Assembly: GCF_937967675.1 (NCBI RefSeq) | Contig: NZ_CALBSN010000100.1 | Coordinates: 1-10,994 of the forward strand | DNA length: 10,994 bases | From: an uncultured Flavobacterium sp. | GTDB lineage: Bacteria; Bacteroidota; Bacteroidia; Flavobacteriales; Flavobacteriaceae | Reading direction: 5' to 3' | In this document: positions 6,145 to 10,994 of the stretch, in pieces | Position numbering within the stretch: the stretch's first letter is position 1 | How the letters are laid out: each line of letters opens with the position of its first letter | Notes under the pieces: model-generated | Seen by the model: only the letters and a program-made list of their open reading frames with translations | Databases searched by the model: none | What the model was told of the DNA's origin: nothing | Program-made: the position numbers and the translations under genes

Positions 6145-7860
6145 TTAAGCTTCTTCTTTCTTTTTCTTCTTTTTTCTGAAGTAATCAAAAGCAAAATAAC
6201 CTGCTAAAGCAATTAAGAAATATTGGAAATACGATTTTGGTTGGCCATCACCACTAACAGTAGTGAATAATCTATCCCAACGAATGCTCCAGTTTTTAAT
6301 TCCGTCGTTAATGCTATCGATACTCATCCAAATGAAAATTGGTTTTCCAACGATGTGATCTGCTGGGACAAATCCCCAATAACGAGAGTCTAAGGAATTG
6401 TGACGGTTATCTCCCATCATCCAATAATAATCTTGTTTAAAAGTATAAGAAGTGGCAACCTGACCATTAATGCGGATTTCATCACCATTTACTTTCAAGT
6501 CGTTTCCTTCGTACTCACCAATTATCTTTTTATAAAGCGGTAAGTTTTCTTTATTTAGAGTAACAGTTTTTCCTGCTTCAGGAATATAGATTGGACCCAT
6601 GTTATCTCGATTCCAATTATTTTTTACAGAAGGCTTTCCATCTTGAATGTCAGGAAAAATACCATCTTCAGCTGTTTTGCTAATTTGACGTTTAACCGAA
6701 CTAATTCTGCTGTCAGATTTGAGTTGTTCGTATTTTTCAGCTGTTAAGTTTCCATAAAAATAATTTGGAGAAATCATCAAACCTAACTTATTATAAATTT
6801 CCTGGTCAACCTGACCTGTTACAGCTGTAGTTAAAGTGTCTCTAGATATTTCTTCAAATTCATATCTACTGATTAGCTCATTCTTGAATTCAGGTTTGTT
6901 CCAAATTTCATTTTTGATTTCGAACAAAGGATAGCCTTCTGTAATTTGATAGAAATTTTTTATTTCATCAGCGTTCACATTGTTGGTTTTAATCAAATAA
7001 AAATACTGAGGTTTTGCTCTTTCAGGAAGAATCGATTCTTTTCCGTTAATAAAAATGATACCATCTTTAATTTCAATTTTATCACCAGGAATAGCGGTGC
7101 AACGTTTTACGTAGTTGGTTTTTTTATCGATAGGTTTATCATATCTTTTATCTGCCGCTTTGTACATGTGAAACAAAGTGTCTGCAGGCCAGTTAAACAC
7201 TACAATGTCATTACGTTCTATTTTTTGTAAAGCAGGAAAACGAAAATAAGGTAATGAAGGTTTTGCTAAATATGATTTTGTTTTAATAATTGGTAAAGTG
7301 TCATGAACCATCGGGGCAGCTATAGGTGTCATAGGTGTTTTGGCTCCATAATGGAATTTGCTTACAAATAAAAAGTCACCTACTAACAAAGATTTTTCCA
7401 AAGATGAAGTTGGGATAGTATAAGGTTGAATAAAATAAGTATGAACTAAAGTTGCAACAACAATAGCAAACGATAATGAACCTAAAGTATCCATAGTTTT
7501 GTTAGGTGCAGTCAAATCACGATTCGCGTGATAAGTTGTTTCTTGTGTGTAATTTACATAAGCGATGTAAAACCCTAAGGTAACTACTCCTAAAACCATA
7601 TCAACAGTTGATTTTTTACCGAAAGTTCTTAAGGTTTCAATCCAAATGATTGGAAATAAAAATAAATTGATAACCGGAATAAAAAGTAGTAAAATCCACC
7701 ATTTTGGACGGTTGATGATTTGCATTAATACAATTCCGTTGTAAACTGGAACAAATGCTTCCCATGCTTTTCTACCTGCTTTTACGTATAATTTCCAAGT
7801 TCCAATTCCGTGAATTACTTGAATGAATAAGATAAAGATTAACCAACCTGATATTTCCAT
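6145..7860 (-). CDS. lepB: Signal peptidase I, Bacteroidetes type with extended N-terminus
   Basis: Type I signal peptidase cleaves signal peptides from exported proteins at the outer face of the cytoplasmic membrane with a Ser-Lys dyad. Catalytic Ser153 lies in IPTSSLEKSLLVGD, where Leu replaces the usual Met after Ser. Lys252 lies in YVKRCTAIPGD. The GDNR box is GDNRHNSLDSRYWG (483-496) with the usual first Asp after Arg replaced by His. The protein has 571 residues, far longer than the ~324 of E. coli LepB. The extra length comes from a ~120-residue N-terminal membrane region resembling DUF5684 (GTWKLYVKAGRKAWEAFVPVYN), a longer Ser-Lys interval, and a large insert between the Lys box and the GDNR box (about 280-480). 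A C-terminal membrane helix (about 546-561) ends in a Lys-rich cytosolic tail. It lies 37 bases after dapB and probably shares its transcript. Confidence 0.95.
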   Translation of the reverse strand: MEISGWLIFILFIQVIHGIGTWKLYVKAGRKAWEAFVPVYNGIVLMQIINRPKWWILLLFIPVINLFLFPIIWIETLRTFGKKSTVDMVLGVVTLGFYIAYVNYTQETTYHANRDLTAPNKTMDTLGSLSFAIVVATLVHTYFIQPYTIPTSSLEKSLLVGDFLFVSKFHYGAKTPMTPIAAPMVHDTLPIIKTKSYLAKPSLPYFRFPALQKIERNDIVVFNWPADTLFHMYKAADKRYDKPIDKKTNYVKRCTAIPGDKIEIKDGIIFINGKESILPERAKPQYFYLIKTNNVNADEIKNFYQITEGYPLFEIKNEIWNKPEFKNELISRYEFEEISRDTLTTAVTGQVDQEIYNKLGLMISPNYFYGNLTAEKYEQLKSDSRISSVKRQISKTAEDGIFPDIQDGKPSVKNNWNRDNMGPIYIPEAGKTVTLNKENLPLYKKIIGEYEGNDLKVNGDEIRINGQVATSYTFKQDYYWMMGDNRHNSLDSRYWGFVPADHIVGKPIFIWMSIDSINDGIKNWSIRWDRLFTTVSGDGQPKSYFQYFLIALAGYFAFDYFRKKKKKKEEA

Positions 7861-7897
7861 TTTTAATATCGTTTACTTGTTAAATTTTATAATTGTT

Positions 7898-8605
7898 TTA
7901 TTTTGAGGTTAAACCCAAAACATCTTTCATGTTAAAAATCCCTTTTTTACCTACTAACCATTCAGCAGCAACAACAGCTCCTAAAGCAAAACCTTCACGA
8001 CTATGAGCGGTGTGCTTGATTTCAATTTGATCCACTTCACTGTCATAGAAAATACTATGAGTTCCAGGAACATTTTCGATACGCTTTGCTTCAATATGAA
8101 TTTCGTTGCTAATTGGAGTTTCTAGTGTCCAATTCGCATAGTCTGTATGTTTGATAACACCTTCTGCTAATGTAATGGCTGTTCCACTTGGAGCATCTAA
8201 TTTTTGAGTGTGATGAATTTCTTCCATTGAAACGTTGTATTGCTTCAAGTTAGCCATCATTTTGGCTAAATATTCATTCAATTCAAAAAACACATTTACA
8301 CCTAAACTAAAATTAGAAGCATAAATAAAACTACCGTTTTTTGCTTCGCACAATTGTGCCATTTTCGGGTAATCTACTAACCAACCTGTAGTTCCTGAAA
8401 TAACAGGAATTGCGTTATTTAAACATTCAGAAATATTTTCAACTGCGCTATCTGGAACACTAAAGTCGATAGCAACATCAGCATTTAATAATCCTTCGAA
8501 TGTGTTATTTTGATTTTTTTTTAATACGATTTCATGACCTCGTTCTAAAGCTATTCTTTCAATAACTTTTCCCATTTTTCCGTATCCTAAAAGTGCAATT
8601 TTCAT
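7898..8605 (-). CDS. dapB: 4-hydroxy-tetrahydrodipicolinate reductase
   Basis: DapB reduces the product of DapA with NAD(P)H in the lysine and diaminopimelate pathway, which supplies peptidoglycan cross-links. It has 235 residues, shorter than the 273 of E. coli DapB. The N-terminus has the Rossmann nucleotide loop LLGYGKMGK (Gly7, Gly9, Gly12), then VAIDFSVPDS and the ISGTTGW segment. The C-terminal substrate domain has EEIHHTQKLDAPSGTA with the His131-His132 pair, Lys135 and the APSGTA loop that binds the dicarboxylate. All expected catalytic residues are present. It lies between a DUF5683 gene (44 bases upstream) and lepB, all on one strand. No promoter of its own is obvious. A weak 6-bp inverted repeat (TTAGGT/ACCTAA at 8618-8642) sits in the gap before it. 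Confidence 0.96.
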   Translation of the reverse strand: MKIALLGYGKMGKVIERIALERGHEIVLKKNQNNTFEGLLNADVAIDFSVPDSAVENISECLNNAIPVISGTTGWLVDYPKMAQLCEAKNGSFIYASNFSLGVNVFFELNEYLAKMMANLKQYNVSMEEIHHTQKLDAPSGTAITLAEGVIKHTDYANWTLETPISNEIHIEAKRIENVPGTHSIFYDSEVDQIEIKHTAHSREGFALGAVVAAEWLVGKKGIFNMKDVLGLTSK

Positions 8606-8649
8606 AATAGTTAGTTGTTAGGTTTGATATTATGTTACCTAATATTTTG

Positions 8650-9210
8650 TTAAAAACTGTACGTTAATGTCATACCATAGTTGAATTTATAATCCATTTG
8701 ATTTTGATTCATGTCAGGTTTTAACGAAAGATTATCATTAACATTAAATTGCATTAAATGGGCATCAATATTTGCGTCAACAATGTTTAAAATATAAATT
8801 CCAGCGGTTATTAAAGCCGATAAATCTCTATTTCTTTGATGAAATTTTTGAGCACGAATTAATCTATCATTGTCTAATCCACCATAAATAGGATGATTAG
8901 GGTTTGAAGTACCATCTAATCTTCTTTTATATTCGTCTCTATAATCATGGTATTTGTTTTGATTCCAAGTATAGGAATATATACCCAATCCAAGTCCAAT
9001 ATAAGCTAAAGGTATTTTCCAGTATTTTTTGTTATAAGCTTGTCCAAGTCCTGGAACTAAAGCCGAATAAAAAGCCGCTCTAGCAGGACGATTAGGGTCA
9101 ATAACAGCTTTAACTGTATCTTGTGTTATTAATGTCATTTCCTCTTGTGCTCTTCCTTTAAAACTTAGAAAAAGACAAGTCAAAATAAATATGTAGTGTA
9201 GCTTTCTCAC
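8650..9210 (-). CDS. DUF5683 family membrane protein (GTG start)
   Basis: A 186-residue protein of unknown function. Residues 1-21 form a signal peptide with a basic start (MRKLHY), the hydrophobic core IFILTCLFLS and a likely cut near GRA|QEE, so it should be exported to the periplasm or envelope. After that come RAAFYSALVPGLGQAYNKKYWKIP and a hydrophobic helix (AYIGLGLGIYSY), the pattern I associate with DUF5683. A second hydrophobic stretch follows (ALITAGIYILNIVDANIDAHL), then a C-terminus ending in alternating residues (YGMTLTYSF) like a final beta strand. The start is a GTG whose G is also the last base of the parB TAG stop (TAGTG). No other in-frame start would keep the signal peptide, so this choice is firm. 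Translation is probably coupled to parB, though nothing in the protein points to a partition role. Confidence 0.87.
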   Translation of the reverse strand: MRKLHYIFILTCLFLSFKGRAQEEMTLITQDTVKAVIDPNRPARAAFYSALVPGLGQAYNKKYWKIPLAYIGLGLGIYSYTWNQNKYHDYRDEYKRRLDGTSNPNHPIYGGLDNDRLIRAQKFHQRNRDLSALITAGIYILNIVDANIDAHLMQFNVNDNLSLKPDMNQNQMDYKFNYGMTLTYSF

Positions 9211-10109
9211 TAAGAATTGATTAGTTTCAAGATACGATTAAAGTCTTCTTCAGAGTGAAATGGAATCGTTATTTTACCTTTTCCGTTACCCGCTACTTTA
9301 ACGTCAACTTTTGTTCCGAAATAGTTAGAAAACGCTTTTTTCTCTTCCTCTTTTACGTCAAATGAGTTACCTTTTGCAGGTTTAGCCGTTTTTGGTTTTA
9401 AACTATCTTGGTAATTTTTTACCAAAGCTTCTGTTTCTCTAACAGAAAGATTTTGCGTTACTACTTTGTGATAAATATCGCTTTGAACATCGTGATTATC
9501 AATGTTAATCAACGCTCTTCCGTGTCCCATCGAAATAAAACCATCTCGCATTCCTGTTTGGATGATTGGGTCTAATTTCAATAAGCGTAAATAATTGGTA
9601 ATTGTAGAACGTTTTTTACCAACGCGCTCACTCAATTCTTCTTGCGTTAAATTGATTTCTTCGATTAATCTTTGATACGAAATGGCAACCTCAATCGGAT
9701 CTAAATCATGACGTTGGATGTTTTCCACCAAAGCCATAACCAATGATTCATTATCATTAGCTAAACGAATGTATGCCGGAACCGTTTTTAATCCGATTAA
9801 TTTAGAAGCTCGCAAACGACGTTCTCCCGAAATCAATTGGTATTTATTGAACTCTAATTTTCTAACAGTAATAGGTTGAATTACGCCTAATTCTTTAATC
9901 GATTTGGCTAATTCTTGTAAGGTTTCTTCGTTGAAATTCGTTCTTGGTTGAAATGGATTAATTTCAATCGATTCGATATCTAATTCAATAATATTTCCTA
10001 CAACTTTATCTGCGTTTTTATCCTCAACCGATTTAATGTCGTTTTCCGGATCTTTCAATAAAGCCGATAATCCTCTTCCTAAGGCTTGTTTTTTTACCGC
10101 TTTTGTCAT
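9210..10109 (-). CDS. parB: Chromosome partitioning protein ParB
   Basis: ParB is a CTP-dependent DNA clamp that loads at parS sites and works with ParA to segregate the chromosome origin. At 299 residues it is normal for a chromosomal ParB. The N-terminal ALGRGLSALL (9-18) is the ParA-stimulating peptide. The CTP-binding core has NPFQPR (51-56), GVIQPITVR, GERRLRAS (95-102) and ENIQRHDLDPIE (129-140). A helix-turn-helix for parS lies at about 155-176 (LTQEELSERVGKKRSTITNY), and the C-terminal dimerisation part ends at FNRILKLINS. The start lies nine bases after the parA stop with a purine-rich AGAGTAAG between. I find no parS-like palindrome in the window, so the loading site must be elsewhere. 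Confidence 0.97.
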   Translation of the reverse strand: MTKAVKKQALGRGLSALLKDPENDIKSVEDKNADKVVGNIIELDIESIEINPFQPRTNFNEETLQELAKSIKELGVIQPITVRKLEFNKYQLISGERRLRASKLIGLKTVPAYIRLANDNESLVMALVENIQRHDLDPIEVAISYQRLIEEINLTQEELSERVGKKRSTITNYLRLLKLDPIIQTGMRDGFISMGHGRALINIDNHDVQSDIYHKVVTQNLSVRETEALVKNYQDSLKPKTAKPAKGNSFDVKEEEKKAFSNYFGTKVDVKVAGNGKGKITIPFHSEEDFNRILKLINS

Positions 10110-10118
10110 CTTACTCTA

Positions 10119-10883
10119 TTATTGATTTTTCTTAATAATTTCTTCTGCTAAGTTCAAATAATTAGAAGCTCCTTTACTCGTAGCGTCATAATTAATGATA
10201 CTTTCTCCAAAACTTGGAGCTTCACTTAATTTGATATTTCTCTGAATTACCGTTTCAAAAACCATATCGTTAAAGTGTTTTTGAACTTCTTCAACCACTT
10301 GGTTTGATAAACGTAAACGAGAATCGTACATAGTTAACAATAATCCTTCAATATCTAAATTTGGATTGTGTATTTTTTGCACACTTTTAATCGTGTTTAA
10401 TAATTTTCCTAAACCTTCTAAGGCAAAATATTCACACTGAATTGGAATAACTACACTATCAGCAGCAGTTAAGGCATTCAATGTTAGCAATCCTAATGAA
10501 GGAGCACAATCAATTAAAATATAATCGTATTTGTCTTTCACGCTTTCCAATGCCGTTTTTAGCATGTACTCGCGATTTTCTTTGTCTACTAATTCAATTT
10601 CGATAGCCACCAAGTCAATATGAGCCGGAATTACCGAAACATTTGGTGCTGTACAAGAAACTGTAGCTTCTTCTGGTGTTGCACTGTGTTCTAAAACTTG
10701 GTATGACCCAATTTCCACACTTTCTACATCGATTCCTAAGCCCGAACTCGCGTTAGCTTGTGGGTCAGCATCGATTAAAAGTACTTTTTTTTCTAAAACA
10801 CCAAGAGAAGCTGCTAAGTTAACTGATGTAGTTGTTTTTCCTACACCACCTTTTTGATTGGCAATTGCAATGATTTTACCCAT
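10119..10883 (-). CDS. parA: Chromosome partitioning ATPase ParA (Soj type)
   Basis: ParA is a deviant Walker ATPase that forms ATP dimers on nucleoid DNA; ParB at parS triggers hydrolysis and so pulls the origin apart. The 254 residues begin directly with the ATPase fold (MGKIIAIANQKGGVGKTT), with signature Lys11 and P-loop Lys16, and no N-terminal HTH, as in chromosomal Soj proteins rather than large plasmid ParA. Walker A' is LIDADPQANAS (Asp38, Asp40), and the Walker B region is YILIDCAPSLGLL (Asp125). EYFALEGLGKL and the MYDSRLRLSNQVVEEV region are typical of the family. It is the first gene of the minus-strand unit parA-parB-DUF5683-dapB-lepB and has a plausible promoter just upstream. 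Confidence 0.97.
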   Translation of the reverse strand: MGKIIAIANQKGGVGKTTTSVNLAASLGVLEKKVLLIDADPQANASSGLGIDVESVEIGSYQVLEHSATPEEATVSCTAPNVSVIPAHIDLVAIEIELVDKENREYMLKTALESVKDKYDYILIDCAPSLGLLTLNALTAADSVVIPIQCEYFALEGLGKLLNTIKSVQKIHNPNLDIEGLLLTMYDSRLRLSNQVVEEVQKHFNDMVFETVIQRNIKLSEAPSFGESIINYDATSKGASNYLNLAEEIIKKNQ

Positions 10884-10907
10884 TTGATTATTGAAAATTT
10901 TAAGCCG

Positions 10908-10937
10908 TAAAAATACAATTATTTATGGTTTTTTCAA
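10908..10937 (-). promoter_or_regulatory. Probable promoter of the parA unit
   Basis: On the minus strand, TTG (complement of 10935-10937) and TATTTTTA (complement of 10908-10915) are 19 bases apart, matching the flavobacterial -33 and -7 elements with one mismatch (last G to A). The start point would fall near 10901, giving a leader of about 20 bases before the ATG at 10883. Confidence 0.55.
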
Positions 10938-10944
10938 GGCAATT

Positions 10945-10954
10945 TTGTTAACAA
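10945..10954. other. 10-bp palindrome upstream of the parA promoter
   Basis: TTGTTAACAA is a perfect palindrome eight bases upstream of the proposed parA -33 element. It is the same core as the 16-bp palindrome at 494-509. It could be a regulator-binding site, or simply AT-rich coincidence. The remaining bases to the window end hold nothing I can assign. Confidence 0.3.
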
Positions 10955-10994
10955 TGGGTTAAAGTGTAATGTAATTGATTTACAGTGTGATAAA

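Noticed and set aside
8618..8642. Hairpin TTAGGT/ACCTAA between the DUF5683 gene and dapB as a terminator or riboswitch
   Set aside because: The stem is only six base pairs with a 13-base loop and no T-run follows in the transcribed direction; there is no recognisable lysine riboswitch structure in the 44-base gap.
10884..10994. A parS site upstream of parA
   Set aside because: No CACGTG-centred palindrome of the TGTTnCACGTGnAACA kind is present here or elsewhere in the window.
1..10994. Mobile elements, CRISPR arrays, tRNA/rRNA genes or defence systems
   Set aside because: No transposase, integrase, direct-repeat array, tRNA-like fold or known defence domain was found; gene content and style are uniform core chromosome.

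Overview
The window looks like chromosomal DNA of a Flavobacterium or a close relative in the Flavobacteriaceae. It is AT-rich. The best promoter candidates fit the Bacteroidetes form (TTG near -33, TAnnTTTG near -7) rather than the E. coli sigma-70 form. The proteins have Bacteroidetes-type architecture: a signal peptidase I with an extra membrane N-terminus, a DUF5683 protein inside the par operon, and rhomboids with lineage-specific insertions or tails.

Left part, plus strand. The 3' end of ribH (lumazine synthase; its start lies outside the window) ends at a strong intrinsic terminator. A promoter then drives a tightly packed five-gene unit: a small single-pass membrane protein, mutL, two consecutive rhomboid protease genes, and a membrane-anchored endonuclease/exonuclease/phosphatase (EEP) protein. 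Stop and start codons overlap by 1, 4 and 1 nt, with one 37-nt gap between the two rhomboid genes.

Right part, minus strand. Transcription from the right edge reads parA, parB, a DUF5683 membrane protein (GTG start), dapB, lepB and then a WbqC-like gene. An inverted repeat lies between lepB and the WbqC-like gene. The two transcription units converge with a single base between the EEP and WbqC-like stop codons.

The genes serve core functions: riboflavin synthesis, mismatch repair, intramembrane proteolysis, chromosome partition, lysine/diaminopimelate synthesis and protein export. I see no insertion sequence, prophage, CRISPR array, tRNA, rRNA or defence system, and no convincing undescribed system. 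The points worth a second look are a near-perfect 17-bp hairpin inside the ribH coding sequence, an apparently degenerate MutL endonuclease site, the CAC-unit inverted repeat downstream of lepB, a palindrome shared by two intergenic regions, the unknown small membrane protein upstream of mutL, and the rhomboid pair with its co-encoded membrane partners.
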